A stretch of 64,000 nucleotides of DNA, taken from contig NZ_JACC01000020.1 of NCBI RefSeq assembly GCF_000520955.1, forward strand, positions 62,001 to 126,000, written 5' to 3'. The stretch is from Aquimarina pacifica (GTDB lineage: Bacteria > Bacteroidota > Bacteroidia > Flavobacteriales > Flavobacteriaceae). Positions within the stretch are counted from its first letter, which is position 1; each line of letters starts with the position of its first letter. Below, in pieces: positions 1 through 9,799 of the stretch. Both the position numbers and the translations under genes were made by a program. The notes beneath the pieces were generated by a model that saw only the letters and a list, made by a program, of their open reading frames with translations, was not told the DNA's origin and did no database searches.

Positions 1-359
1 GAATGTAAACTAACATCAATAGATGATGTTAATAGTAATGTATAGGTCGAATTAAAATCTAAATGAACATTTTTTAACACGATTCTTGATTCTGTAAACC
101 ATTTTTCTGGTACTTGTGCAATACTACCTGGCCCTGAGCAATACGCTGGTATAAAGCCACTGTTACTATTAAAATTTAAAAAATCACCATTAGTAACTGT
201 CTTGTGTGCATGTATTGTTTCCTCTTCATATGACGCAAAATTATCAGAAATAGCACTTGTACCATCGTCGTAATTAAGCTCGCTGTTTAACTGAGCAATA
301 GCACTTTTTACTGTCAATAAGAGACTTAACACTATCCAATATCTATTCATTTTTTTCAT
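1..359 (-). CDS. Partial secreted protein, N-terminal part only
   Basis: The reverse strand is open from an ATG at 357-359 to the window edge. It begins with a typical signal peptide (MKKMNRYWIVL, then a hydrophobic run ending SAIAQ), so the product is exported. The visible mature part (about 100 residues) starts LNSELNYDDG and is rich in Asn, Ser and Thr; it matches no family I recognise. The remainder lies to the left of the window. A second in-frame ATG three codons in (348-350) could also be used. Function unknown; the signal peptide and the position in a run of exoprotein genes suggest a surface or secreted role. Confidence 0.7.
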   Translation of the reverse strand, partial: MKKMNRYWIVLSLLLTVKSAIAQLNSELNYDDGTSAISDNFASYEEETIHAHKTVTNGDFLNFNSNSGFIPAYCSGPGSIAQVPEKWFTESRIVLKNVHLDFNSTYTLLLTSSIDVSLH

Positions 360-706
360 GTTTTTTAGATTAAATAAAAAATCAAATACTTGCTAAGACC
401 TTATAATTTGTTCTGGTTTTGGAAAGCGCATTCTAATCCCTTTTTTGAATTAACACTATGATTTCTCTGTCCAAGGTAATAACCGGTAATGCTGATTTCT
501 CTATTTTCTAATTCGAAATATTTGTACCTCTTTGCACAATAGAATCTTCTTTTTTATACTGGTTTTTACGACTTTATTACACAGTTTTAAAACATAGTTC
601 TGTTTAAATATGGAGAGTCAAGACCCTCCATATTTTTAATTCATATTGTATTAGACATTTGCGGGGAGTGGCATTTTCTATATGCCTATTTTTAGTCCTT
701 TTTGAC
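360..706. other. Intergenic gap, no supported gene
   Basis: This stretch separates two minus-strand exoprotein genes. On the minus strand it holds about 50 open codons ending at 401-403 (…FQNQNKL stop) but with no ATG, so I do not call a gene. A hairpin lies at 606-634. I see no clear promoter. Confidence 0.5.
606..634. terminator. Possible intrinsic terminator hairpin
   Basis: AAATATGGAG (606-615) pairs with CTCCATATTT (625-634) around a nine-base loop. A five-T run follows on the plus strand; the minus side reads TATTTAAAC. It lies about 75 bases past the stop of the minus-strand crystallin-like lipoprotein gene, so it probably ends that transcript, though its T-run is better in the other direction. 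Confidence 0.35.
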
Positions 707-1477
707 CTACCAAAAGTATCTTCTGCTAATAACTAATGATGAGATTTGATCATTCCAGGAAATACTTTTCCCAAAAGGTTTCCAATTCATGGTGTACTGG
801 GTAAGATTACTCGCTGAACTTGTAAATCGTTGTCTTTTACCACCACAATATTCATGCTCGTATATAACAACTTTAATTAAAAATCCATAACTCTCCATAC
901 TAAACGAAGATATTCGATCATTCCAGCCATTACCAAAAGAAGAATTCACCGAATTTACTTTGATTGAGTCATCGTTATCAGCATTGATTGTATATTGTGC
1001 ACCACTGTAGTTGGCATTACTATAAAATGAGCATTTTAATATGCCATCTTTTTTATATTCTGGAATTAAAAGTTCGTATTTTGAATACACTTCTTTTCTT
1101 TTTTTCTCTATTTCTACACCTGTAGATTCGGTAGAGGTAAGAAATTTTTCCATTTCGGCTTCTGCCAAAATTTGTTGTTCAGATTCAGGAAACATTCTTA
1201 TCAATTCATTAAAGTATTCTTCGTCAGTATCAAATAGATAAACATCTCCTTTTTCTTTTAAATCATATACATAATTCAATGTACTTTGAGTTGCTACCAA
1301 ATTTGATAAAAAAAGTGCGTCTTTTTCATTATTTGTATCTAAAACGTTTCCTTTATAATGGACTATATTATTTTTTGAAATCTGGTTTACATCATCGATT
1401 TCTTCATTAATTTTTTCAGTACTACAAGAGAAGATTAAAATGGTGCTAATAAGGAATAAAATATTACTTAGTTTCAT
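707..1477 (-). CDS. Lipoprotein with two beta/gamma-crystallin-like motifs
   Basis: A 256-residue lipoprotein: the signal peptide ends in the lipobox FSC, with Cys18 as the lipidated residue. Residues about 20-140 are charged and have no family I recognise. Residues about 147-250 look like a pair of beta/gamma-crystallin Greek-key motifs: each half has an aromatic/Gly stretch (FYSNANYSG; YEHEYCGG) and ends with the calcium-binding signature N/D-N/D-x-x-S/T-S, here NDRISS (186-191) and NDQISS (242-247). Known microbial members bind Ca2+ and are stabilised by it; the related I36 inhibitor fold is an alternative. The protein should sit on the outer membrane. Function otherwise unknown. Confidence 0.75.
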   Translation of the reverse strand: MKLSNILFLISTILIFSCSTEKINEEIDDVNQISKNNIVHYKGNVLDTNNEKDALFLSNLVATQSTLNYVYDLKEKGDVYLFDTDEEYFNELIRMFPESEQQILAEAEMEKFLTSTESTGVEIEKKRKEVYSKYELLIPEYKKDGILKCSFYSNANYSGAQYTINADNDDSIKVNSVNSSFGNGWNDRISSFSMESYGFLIKVVIYEHEYCGGKRQRFTSSASNLTQYTMNWKPFGKSISWNDQISSLVISRRYFW

Positions 1478-1726
1478 AATGTTAGTTTTTTAGTTTTATG
1501 TTGTGAAATTTTTTTTGGCAATAGAAATAAATCTTTTCAGAGATACTTCTAATTATGTATTGATCTTCAATCACATTTATCTCATGTTTTTTGAAGATTT
1601 TTTTAACGAATAAGGAAAAGTATACTACCCAAAATTTAATGTTTCCTTTTTTTTAATGAGCATTTAACAAAGCCTTGTTTAAATATTTAAACCAGTCAGA
1701 GTAATTAAATTAAGGGTAGTATTTTA

Positions 1727-3766
1727 TTATTTAATGATTACCTTTTGTGTAATTATTTTAGTTTCAGAAAGAACTTTTAGTATGTATAAACCAGAAGGCA
1801 AAAAGCTCACGTTCTCTAATGCGCCATCCTTTGCTATAGATTCATAAAGGATTTGACCATCATAGCTCATTACCACAAAATTAAACGCTCCTTGTATCCC
1901 GGTTTTTAATAAAATTTGTCCATTACTAGGGTTAGAGGTTATAAAATTACCTATTGTAGATTCTGAAATAATATATTCATCTTTGCCAGAATACTCGTCT
2001 AGATTAGCTGCAGTCTTTTGTGCCATCTTTGCCAACTCATTAAAAGGACACGCTTCTAGAGACGCATCAATAATTGCTGTTAATTTTGCATTGTGATTAA
2101 TGGTTACACCTGGTGTAAAATCAATACATTCTGCAGCGGTTAGATTAACACTGGCATACGAATTAAGTATTACTTCTCCTGATTGATCTGTTATCCAATG
2201 ATCTCCATTATTATTCTGAGGCATTGCTCCAGAAACCCTAATTACAGAAGCCGAGGAGTAGTCGTTACCTTCATCAGATTGAGAAAATGTTATATCCTGA
2301 ACTCGTACTTCGTCCATCATCATTTCCTGAAGCAATATTTGCCCCAATTCATCATCATACCTTCCTACCTCATTACCATCAAGAGAAGTAGCTGTATCGG
2401 TGATAGAAAACGTATGTAATCCGTTATAACTGGATGCACTAAAATTTTGATATACATCATCATCATAATAAATACGATCAAATGGTGAATACATTTCTAG
2501 AATATTTCTCCAGTTTTCCTCTGACTGTGTCTGCCCAAACTCCATAGAATATTTATTTGGATGTATCCCAAAAGCGCTCAACGTAGGGATAAAAGAATGA
2601 TGACCATTTCCTGAAACTTGTCCAAATCCTTCACTTTGGATACCTCCTTGAGAGTCTAAAGTGCCTCCGTTTAAATGAGAATATGGTGTAAAAGTACCCG
2701 AAAAACTTTTGTTAATATCAAAACTCAATGGACCATCGTATATGATATCTGCTCCAAATAATCTAACGATCATATTCGCTCTAAAATTATATACTTGTCC
2801 ATGCCCATTCGGCTCTGCGTTTACTTGTGATTCTATATGCAACCGCATCCGTCTACTTAGAAATTTGTCTTCGTATAAATACTCATCAACCGACCAGATC
2901 TTACTTCCAGGAGAAATACCTGATAAACCATATTGTAAACTCCCATTAGTCAATGCAATATTGGTACAGTTTTCTGGATAGTACGAATCATCCATTTTGG
3001 CCTGTAAATCCTTAAACCATTGGTGAGAATCGTCTCCCTTATAATACAGAAGAAGTTGCTTAGCAGCAGGGTTATTCAACTTTCTCAATCTTGATGCCAC
3101 AATAGGTTTCTTTTCTTGCACCTGATCAGAACTAGATAATAGCGATTGATTTAATACCGTCGATAAATCTTCTACTAACAATTGAAGCCCTACAGGAACA
3201 TTTGCTCCTTTTTGAGGAGAATCAACACTTAAAAAAAGTTTGGTTAAATGTTGTTTATGAAAGCCATCTTCTTCTGGGTCAAAAGTCCTCTCCATTTCTA
3301 CCAAAGCCATTCGAGCTACTAATCCTCCCATACTAACCCCTACTACCACATTTTCGTGATTTCCTTCTTTGGTTCTATTGATATCTCTGATTACAGCTTC
3401 TAATACTGCGGCATTATTTTCGATAAAATCTGCACCATCTCCAAAGTTTACATACACGACCTCAATTCCTTTTGAATTCAAGAGTCTTCTTGTGTTGCCG
3501 AACACCTCTTCAAAATCGTCTAAATTGAAATCATTGTTGGCATCAATTCCTTCTACAATAATTACATACCGGTCTCCTTTTTCGTTACCAGGTTCTTCAT
3601 CACACCCCCAATAAGTATAATACTCACATCTACCCCAAGTTTCATTGTTCCAACTTGGATCGTCATTTCTAACTCTTAATTCTGACATTGGAGTAGAAGT
3701 TTGAGCCGATAAAAGGTTCATGGTGCTAATAATCAGTACGAGCACCTGTGCTAAATAGTTTTTCAT
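1727..3766 (-). CDS. Secreted alpha/beta-hydrolase (lipase/PGAP1-like) with T9SS sorting domain
   Basis: A 679-residue exoprotein with a signal peptide (cleaved near residue 21, …LLSAQ). The region starting near residue 47 (DRYVIIVEGID) carries an alpha/beta-hydrolase core with the nucleophile elbow G-V-S-M-G-G, the serine at about residue 145, resembling lipases and PGAP1-like esterases. Residues about 250-590 are a long insertion or second domain without a clear match. The last 80 residues (from about SESTIGNF to QKVIIK) form a typical T9SS type A sorting domain, with the PSGLYILKV block near the end. The product is predicted to be secreted and to cleave esters outside the cell; the substrate is unknown. 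Confidence 0.8.
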   Translation of the reverse strand: MKNYLAQVLVLIISTMNLLSAQTSTPMSELRVRNDDPSWNNETWGRCEYYTYWGCDEEPGNEKGDRYVIIVEGIDANNDFNLDDFEEVFGNTRRLLNSKGIEVVYVNFGDGADFIENNAAVLEAVIRDINRTKEGNHENVVVGVSMGGLVARMALVEMERTFDPEEDGFHKQHLTKLFLSVDSPQKGANVPVGLQLLVEDLSTVLNQSLLSSSDQVQEKKPIVASRLRKLNNPAAKQLLLYYKGDDSHQWFKDLQAKMDDSYYPENCTNIALTNGSLQYGLSGISPGSKIWSVDEYLYEDKFLSRRMRLHIESQVNAEPNGHGQVYNFRANMIVRLFGADIIYDGPLSFDINKSFSGTFTPYSHLNGGTLDSQGGIQSEGFGQVSGNGHHSFIPTLSAFGIHPNKYSMEFGQTQSEENWRNILEMYSPFDRIYYDDDVYQNFSASSYNGLHTFSITDTATSLDGNEVGRYDDELGQILLQEMMMDEVRVQDITFSQSDEGNDYSSASVIRVSGAMPQNNNGDHWITDQSGEVILNSYASVNLTAAECIDFTPGVTINHNAKLTAIIDASLEACPFNELAKMAQKTAANLDEYSGKDEYIISESTIGNFITSNPSNGQILLKTGIQGAFNFVVMSYDGQILYESIAKDGALENVSFLPSGLYILKVLSETKIITQKVIIK

Positions 3767-3801
3767 GATTTCTTTTTATTTAGTTAAAAAATCAATTCTT
3801 A

Positions 3802-4761
3802 TTATTTAGCAGATTGTAACAACACTACTTCCTTCTTTAATGCTTCTATTTGCTTGTTGGCTTCAATCATATAAAGAGTAAGCTCTTCTACTTTACGAAG
3901 TAATACATCATCCATTTCTCCTACGAGATATCCGTTTTCTTTAAAATCTGCAGCAGATGGTATTTCTGGTAAGTGTTTGTTTTTGGTAACAAATGTTTCT
4001 ACTTCTTCTAATGTGCGTAATTTGTAGTCGTCTTCAAATACATAATCAGACTCAGGAACATCTCCTACCACTTTTAGAGCTTCTACAATCGCTTTTCCGT
4101 TTACCTGAAACTTATAATCGGCATATTGAGATTGTATATCTTCTTCTTTCATATTAACAAGAACATGCCCATTTTGAGTAAGTGCTAAGGTCTGCCAAGA
4201 AGAAACACTTGCGTATCCATCTAATCCTTTAAAAACTAAACTTCCTCTATAATCTATTTCGGATTTGTAATCGTCTCCGTCTTGATACGATTGAAACGAA
4301 AGTTTATGTGAATCACTGGTGTTTTTTCCTAGGACTAATTTATCATTAATGAATGTTTTTCCGTTAATCCATGTTCTACCATTTACTGCCAAGATAATGT
4401 CGTTCGTAAAAAAATCAGGAGTTTCCCAATAAGGACGGTTTCCTATAGCTACCCTACTATTTAAATAGGTTCCTTGTGCAAAATCACTAATCCCATTCGA
4501 ACTAGACGTATTTAGATAAAGAAAATCTCCTGTATGACTGGTATAAGATGCTAAAGCCCTATTGGGAGTTCCGTTTTCATTACCTACACCCAACTCTAGT
4601 TGAGCTCCCATACGTATTCTGTTTTGCACATATAAATTTCCTCTCCAACCGGCATCATCTACAACGTTTATATTAGGCCCCAAGTTTTGACCATCACTGT
4701 ATTGAGCTTGGACAGATACAATAATAAAAAAAAGACAGATAAGAGTTAATTTTGTTCTCAT
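3802..4761 (-). CDS. Secreted tail-fibre-like protein with C-terminal coiled coil
   Basis: A 319-residue protein with a signal peptide (to VQAQ, residue about 19). The middle is a repetitive beta-rich stretch resembling phage tail-fibre or collar repeats. The C-terminal 95 residues have a pattern I know from many Bacteroidota exoproteins: SDYVFEDDYKLRTLEEVETF, then KNKHLPEIPSA, then a heptad-rich helix (LRKVEELTLYMIEANKQIEALKKE). That end suggests trimerisation through a coiled coil. It lies just downstream of the lipase-like gene's start, and both are on the minus strand with a 35-base gap, so they may be co-transcribed. Probably a surface-exposed structural or adhesive protein; the specific role is unknown. 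Confidence 0.75.
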   Translation of the reverse strand: MRTKLTLICLFFIIVSVQAQYSDGQNLGPNINVVDDAGWRGNLYVQNRIRMGAQLELGVGNENGTPNRALASYTSHTGDFLYLNTSSSNGISDFAQGTYLNSRVAIGNRPYWETPDFFTNDIILAVNGRTWINGKTFINDKLVLGKNTSDSHKLSFQSYQDGDDYKSEIDYRGSLVFKGLDGYASVSSWQTLALTQNGHVLVNMKEEDIQSQYADYKFQVNGKAIVEALKVVGDVPESDYVFEDDYKLRTLEEVETFVTKNKHLPEIPSAADFKENGYLVGEMDDVLLRKVEELTLYMIEANKQIEALKKEVVLLQSAK

Positions 4762-4903
4762 GATGTTAATGTTTTAAATTGAATAAATAATTTGTGTTTT
4801 GTGTTGAACTAAATTATCTATTATCTGTAGAACATTAATTACTCGAAATCGTCTTTTGAGTATTCGCACATGACTTTTGAGTATTCGTAACCTAGATATA
4901 AAA

Positions 4904-5614
4904 TCAACAATTTATTTTAGAAAAAACCTGAGTTTTTTTTCTATAAGAAATAGGAATTTCTTCACCTGATTTCATTGTAAGACCTGGTTTAGCGCCCCTA
5001 CTGAGAGAAACGACATAATCCTTATTGATTAGATGAGATTGATGAACTCTTATAAAAGAGGTATCGTGTATTAGTTTTTGCTCGATAGACTTTAATGTCA
5101 TTGAAACAGTTATTTTTTTATCACTATTTAAAAAAAGGTGTGTGTAATTACTCTCACTTTCACAACGCTGAATTTGATTAAGCTTAATTCGATGTACTTT
5201 GTCCATACACTGAATTAGTACTTTTTCTTCATGTGGATTTTTTTCTAACAGTGATTTTTTTAATCGATCAATACTACTAACAAGTTCATCACTATCAATA
5301 GGTTTCATGAGATAATCATGTACACCTTTTCTAATAGCTTGAATCGTATATTGTGAATAAGCAGTAGTAAAAATGATTTTTATATTCGTAGTATCAATTC
5401 TGTTTAATAACATAAACCCATTCCCATTTGGCATTTCAATATCCAGAAAAACGATTTGCGGTTTATATGTTTCGACCAGAATTATTGCTTGGTCAATACT
5501 GTTTCCTTTACCAACTATCTCTATTTCTGGGCAATACATGTCTAGTAAAACACCTAGCGTTTCTATTGCAAGAGGCTCATCATCCACAAGGATTGCTGTA
5601 AGTTTTTTATTCAT
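4904..5614 (-). CDS. LytTR-family response regulator
   Basis: A 236-residue two-component regulator. The N-terminal receiver domain shows the acidic pair D11-D12, phospho-acceptor D58 (VFLDIEMPNG), T83 and K104 (MKPID). The C-terminal half (about 130-233) is a LytTR DNA-binding domain, with the pattern FIRVHQSHLINKDYV. Its start overlaps the stop of the upstream kinase gene by four bases (ATGA, 5611-5614), which implies translational coupling and a dedicated kinase/regulator pair. LytTR regulators usually bind direct repeats upstream of exoprotein or surface genes; the targets here are unknown. Confidence 0.93.
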   Translation of the reverse strand: MNKKLTAILVDDEPLAIETLGVLLDMYCPEIEIVGKGNSIDQAIILVETYKPQIVFLDIEMPNGNGFMLLNRIDTTNIKIIFTTAYSQYTIQAIRKGVHDYLMKPIDSDELVSSIDRLKKSLLEKNPHEEKVLIQCMDKVHRIKLNQIQRCESESNYTHLFLNSDKKITVSMTLKSIEQKLIHDTSFIRVHQSHLINKDYVVSLSRGAKPGLTMKSGEEIPISYRKKTQVFSKINC

Positions 5615-7527
5615 ACATCAAGAATTTTATAAGGTAAAAAAAACTCCACTATCGTTCCTGTAAGATCAGGATTATTTTCATTAATATTTTTTATATCAAA
5701 AAAATAAGGTTTTTTATACAGTTGGCAATGAAGCTCTAAACGTTCTCGCGTAATACGCATACCGGTGGATTTATGATTCTTTTTTTTCTTAGTAGGATCA
5801 TATCCAATTCCATTATCTTGAATAGAGCAATATAAAACGTCTTTTCTCTTCTCAAGTAGTACGATAATTGTTCCTGCACCCTTTTTATGCATAATTCCAT
5901 GCCAAACAGCATTTTCTAAAAAAGGTAAAATCAACATGGATGGAACAAGTACTTTCCCTGTTTCAATTTCAGATTTATTTTTTATTTCATAATTCAATAC
6001 ATCTCCAAACCTTAGCTTTTCTAATGCTAGATACCCATCTATCGCTTTCAATTCATCTGTAAGGAACACTTCTTTTTCTACTGAACTGTTAAGGACAAAA
6101 CGCATTAACGACGCAAATTTTGATAAGTATTTATCGGCTTGTGTTGTTTCTTTTTTTAAAATATAGTTTTGAATAGAGTTCAACACATTAAATATGAAAT
6201 GGGGATTCATTTGTGAACTTAATGCCTGACGTCTTAGTTCCTTATTCGCGATATTTAATTCTGCTGTTCTAAGTTCAACCTCTTCTTCTAACTTTTGGTT
6301 TTGGGCGGCCAAAACTTCATGATATTTCTTGTGTGCTTCTATAGCTTGTTTTCTAGATAACTCTTTCTCTTTATTAATAGTATTGATTCTATCTCCCAGA
6401 GCAAAGGATAATAATACTCCTTCAAACATAGCTCCTAGTAATGGTGCTTGTTCTGCAAAAATCGTAAAAGTAAAAACTCCATTGACATATAACAAAAAAT
6501 AAATACCTGAGAACAAAAAAAACAACCAACCGGTCAAAAAGAAATACGCTTGTCTTTTTTTCTTAAAAACTAAATACAATGCCTTACCAAATAACCAAAA
6601 AGCTCCGAATAATGTCCCCAATAACGCAATGCTTCTAGACAGTTCATATACCCCAAACCACCCTAAAACTATTGCTATTATACAGAATATAACCAGTACT
6701 AAAGAACCTATATTCCAAATTGAAAGTTTAACATCAATTTGTAAAAACCGATATGCAAAGGGTATGATACCCAAAACAATTAATGGTGCTAATTGGCTAA
6801 TAATAAAGTTAGGAAACCAATCTATCTCGGGCCAAAAATAAAAAGTAGTAAACCCATGTCTATTGGTTTGAGATATTAATAGAACTAACAGGTATACTAA
6901 ATACATTAAGTAGTTCGTATCTTTTATAGATATATATACAAATAAATTGTATAGAAACAATGCAATCATCACCCCTACAAATAGAAAAAAGAAATTATCA
7001 AATGTTTTTAGGGAGCCTTCTACTTGGGTTTTTGTACCAATTCTCATTGGTAAGATTATATTTTCTTGAGACTTAACCGCCATCAAGTACCGTGACTTTT
7101 GTTTAGCACCCAGCTCAAGTTGAAAATGATGAAACTGATGATTGACTTCTCTGTTTTTAAATTGATGCTCATAACTTATTTTTTTCCAGTCTACATTCTT
7201 CTCGGGTGTTATTTTATACAACTTTACCGAGTCTATTAACGGCATTCTTATTTGTAACAAGATCTCTTCGTTAGAAGACATGTTTTCGAGGTCAAAATAA
7301 ATCCAGACTACTTTATTTGTTGTTCCAAAATTGAGGGTTTTCTTATTTGAAGGTTGAAATGATTTTAGTTGATCCAAAATAGAATTAACATCATTCCATT
7401 CATTAGTTTTTAGGTAATAAAGATGCTCGCCAATTTCAGTTTTTTCTCCGGTAAACCTATTTAAATCAGATGAAAAAACATTACTAAATGAATAGCACAT
7501 CATAATTAATAGAATGTATCTATACAT
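5611..7527 (-). CDS. 7TM-DISM sensor histidine kinase (LytS/YehU-type catalytic part)
   Basis: A 638-residue membrane sensor kinase. A signal peptide (about 1-19) is followed by an extracytoplasmic beta-rich domain (about 20-170, 7TMR-DISM extracellular type), seven predicted membrane segments (about 175-385), a coiled-coil linker (about 390-430) and a His_kinase-type domain with H443 in SQMNPHFIFN. An ATP-binding region follows, with the N-box ENAVWHGIMH and the glycine box DNGIGYDP. This architecture detects an external ligand, perhaps a carbohydrate, and passes phosphate to the coupled LytTR regulator. A 1.1 kb gene-free stretch lies upstream. Confidence 0.92.
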   Translation of the reverse strand: MYRYILLIMMCYSFSNVFSSDLNRFTGEKTEIGEHLYYLKTNEWNDVNSILDQLKSFQPSNKKTLNFGTTNKVVWIYFDLENMSSNEEILLQIRMPLIDSVKLYKITPEKNVDWKKISYEHQFKNREVNHQFHHFQLELGAKQKSRYLMAVKSQENIILPMRIGTKTQVEGSLKTFDNFFFLFVGVMIALFLYNLFVYISIKDTNYLMYLVYLLVLLISQTNRHGFTTFYFWPEIDWFPNFIISQLAPLIVLGIIPFAYRFLQIDVKLSIWNIGSLVLVIFCIIAIVLGWFGVYELSRSIALLGTLFGAFWLFGKALYLVFKKKRQAYFFLTGWLFFLFSGIYFLLYVNGVFTFTIFAEQAPLLGAMFEGVLLSFALGDRINTINKEKELSRKQAIEAHKKYHEVLAAQNQKLEEEVELRTAELNIANKELRRQALSSQMNPHFIFNVLNSIQNYILKKETTQADKYLSKFASLMRFVLNSSVEKEVFLTDELKAIDGYLALEKLRFGDVLNYEIKNKSEIETGKVLVPSMLILPFLENAVWHGIMHKKGAGTIIVLLEKRKDVLYCSIQDNGIGYDPTKKKKNHKSTGMRITRERLELHCQLYKKPYFFDIKNINENNPDLTGTIVEFFLPYKILDV

Positions 7528-8674
7528 AATCTTGTGTCAATAAATTATTCAGTTTATATATCAATAAATCCTTGATAAAACTACAATATTAATATAAGTC
7601 AAGGATCCTATTTTTATTAAAAGAAACAAAGTATTAATTGCACCTTTTTTTGATACTTATTTGATCTTATCAGTCCTGTTTGATATAAGAACTTTAACTA
7701 CTCAGGTTTTTATAGAAATATGTAATTTCTATTGAATTATGCTTTTTTTATCATTTCTCGAAGTTTCCGACTCTAACTAGTCGATTAAAATTAATAAAAG
7801 ATAGGTAACTGATCAGAAGACTACTCATAAATAAAAAAACCGAGAGAATACTCCGCGCTCTCCCGGTTTTAACCACATCAAAATTAAATTTACTACAGAA
7901 GTAGGAAATCTATTTATTTTTATTTTGCTGGTTTCTGTGATAAGGATCGCTTTCATTCTCTATCAAATTAACTTCACTATTCTCGGTTTACTCTTAAAGA
8001 GTAATTCAAGACTTTATTTAAATAGTCTTACCTCTAAAAAGAAGATCAAAAATCGCGTATACACACAATTGAATTGCATTTTCATCACCCATTACGATCT
8101 AAAAACTATTAGTTCTTTTTGTAAAACCAATTCATGTTTTATTGATAGGCTTGTGTAAAGAAATAACAATAGAAGACAATACAATTTTCTTTACTATAGA
8201 AATGCTTAACAAAATATCAATATTCTGAAAATCATCATTTTACACATTCTTTGCATTTTTGTAAAAACCCTTAACATCTTTGTAAAACCCTTATTAATAA
8301 AGGCACAACACTGTTTTTAAAACAACTTTGCAAAAAATGAAAAATTCTTATTATTAAGAAATTTCACAAAGATGTTACCTTATAAAAACACCTTTCTAGT
8401 TTTGTAATAAGCAATCAACTCAAATCACCTTTGGTCGAATACTACAATCTTGTTATCATACATTTCAGATAGAAATTACGCCTCTATAGTATCTAATGTT
8501 TCTTTCAATACATTTTAAAAACACCATGAAACTAATCATTAAAGAACCTATATATGAGCGGTACAAATTAATTTAAAACAATACAATTATTGTATGGATG
8601 TCCTCATAAAGAGTTAAAGGAAACGGTAAGAGTTTTAAATATGAACTAGCTAAATATCGTTTATGAAAAAACTA
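7528..8674. other. Long gene-poor region with orphan terminator and short repeats
   Basis: No convincing protein gene lies in these 1.1 kb. A 77-codon plus-strand frame at 7925-8158 has no family match and no good ribosome site, and I reject it. Two things stand out: a strong minus-strand terminator (7836-7870) with no gene upstream of it, and a repeated word TTTGTAAAACC (near 8117, 8258 and 8279; a variant near 8400). Minus-strand frames just before the terminator hold short stop-bounded pieces such as VNLIENESDPYHRNQQNKNK, which could be the tail of a decayed gene. Confidence 0.5.
7836..7870 (-). terminator. Intrinsic terminator, minus strand, without an obvious gene
   Basis: AAAACCGAGAG (7836-7846) pairs with CTCTCCCGGTTTT (7858-7870), with a two-base bulge. 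On the minus strand the hairpin is followed by seven T (complement of 7833-7839), whereas the plus side reads on as GGTTTTAACC. It therefore terminates leftward transcription. The nearest minus-strand gene upstream ends about 800 bases away, so a small RNA or a decayed gene may end here. Confidence 0.6.
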
Positions 8675-9799
8675 CTACTCTTCAGTAAATTCTTTAGCAA
8701 TTTTTCGGTAAGCGCTTGGGGTGGTATCCTCTTGTACTCTAAAAACCCTGTTAAAACTATTGGGGCTATTAAAACCAACTGCATATGCAATTTCACTGAT
8801 GCTATTTCGCGTACATAGCAACAGCCTTTTTGCCTCTCTAAGACGTAGATCATTAAGATAGCTTTTAAATGTTTTGCCCAAATCATCATAGAGAATTTTT
8901 GAAACAGCACGTTGAGAAATGCCTGTTGCTTCGGTAACGCTTGAGATAGAAAGATCCGGTAAGTGATAATTTTCTGCTATAAAATTGATAACCGAATTTT
9001 CTTCAATACTTTTATGATCTTCTAACGGTCGTTGTACATAAGTCACTACCACTTCTTTTTGTCGTTTTTTCTTTTTCTGGTTCGCCCAGAGCAATCCTAC
9101 TACTATATAATATATGAAAAACAGTAATAAAGCAGGCGCCAAATATTTCCAATAATTTTTGTAAAAAGTAATACTCTTAACAGTGACAAGCCCTGGAGGT
9201 CCATCTGCATCAATATGTGCCAAAAAACTCAAATTATAAGCAACTGACCAATTAGGCGCTGGTAATTCACTTTCTGAAATGTTGTAATCCTTGAACCACC
9301 AATTTGGTGTTCTCGCATCCTTAATATACACCATATATTCAGATGTATCTCCTGCTACATGTATCTTTAATGTATTATGGCGATAAGAAACCGGGTCAAG
9401 AGTGTCTGATATCTTAGGTTCGAATGTGTTAATAGAAAAATCTATGTTTTTAACATTTTTTGTACTCAAATTAAGTTTGACACGATCATAATCAGACATA
9501 TCAAAATAGTCTCTCAATTCTTTCTGATCTAACCGGTTTCCTCTAGGAAGATTAAAGGTAAAACCAGCATAAGGCTCCTCATATCCTGATTTTACATATA
9601 GCTCAAAAAAAACGAAGTCATTCATTTGCTTCATTATCACAAACGAATTACCATCATACTTTTTATCAGAAAAAGTATAATACGCTCCTTTGTTAGCAGG
9701 ATCTGGGTATAGAATTGTATTTGGTCTTACAAATAGATAGAAACAAAAAGCTACCAACAATACCAGGGGTAGAAAGTAAACTACATTTTTTTTATTCAT
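8675..9799 (-). CDS. Membrane-anchored AraC-family regulator
   Basis: A 374-residue regulator with an unusual layout: an N-terminal membrane segment (about 7-24), an extracytoplasmic domain of about 190 residues, a second membrane segment (about 219-240) followed by a basic stop (KKKKRQKE), and a C-terminal AraC-type double helix-turn-helix (about 268-370; ATGISQRAVSKILYDDLG and ISEIAYAVGFNSPNSFNRVF). It probably senses something outside the inner membrane and controls genes directly, a one-component arrangement. It is transcribed away from the beta-helix lipoprotein gene, which makes that gene a candidate target. The ligand is unknown. Confidence 0.88.
   Translation of the reverse strand: MNKKNVVYFLPLVLLVAFCFYLFVRPNTILYPDPANKGAYYTFSDKKYDGNSFVIMKQMNDFVFFELYVKSGYEEPYAGFTFNLPRGNRLDQKELRDYFDMSDYDRVKLNLSTKNVKNIDFSINTFEPKISDTLDPVSYRHNTLKIHVAGDTSEYMVYIKDARTPNWWFKDYNISESELPAPNWSVAYNLSFLAHIDADGPPGLVTVKSITFYKNYWKYLAPALLLFFIYYIVVGLLWANQKKKKRQKEVVVTYVQRPLEDHKSIEENSVINFIAENYHLPDLSISSVTEATGISQRAVSKILYDDLGKTFKSYLNDLRLREAKRLLLCTRNSISEIAYAVGFNSPNSFNRVFRVQEDTTPSAYRKIAKEFTEE

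Noticed and set aside
401..553. About 50 open minus-strand codons that look protein-like (…ITGYYLGQRNHSVN…)
   Set aside because: No start codon after the upstream stop and no match to a family I know; possibly a remnant but unsupported.
7925..8158. 77-codon plus-strand open frame in the 1.1 kb gap
   Set aside because: No ribosome site, no family resemblance, low-complexity AT-rich coding, and it runs against the orphan terminator direction.
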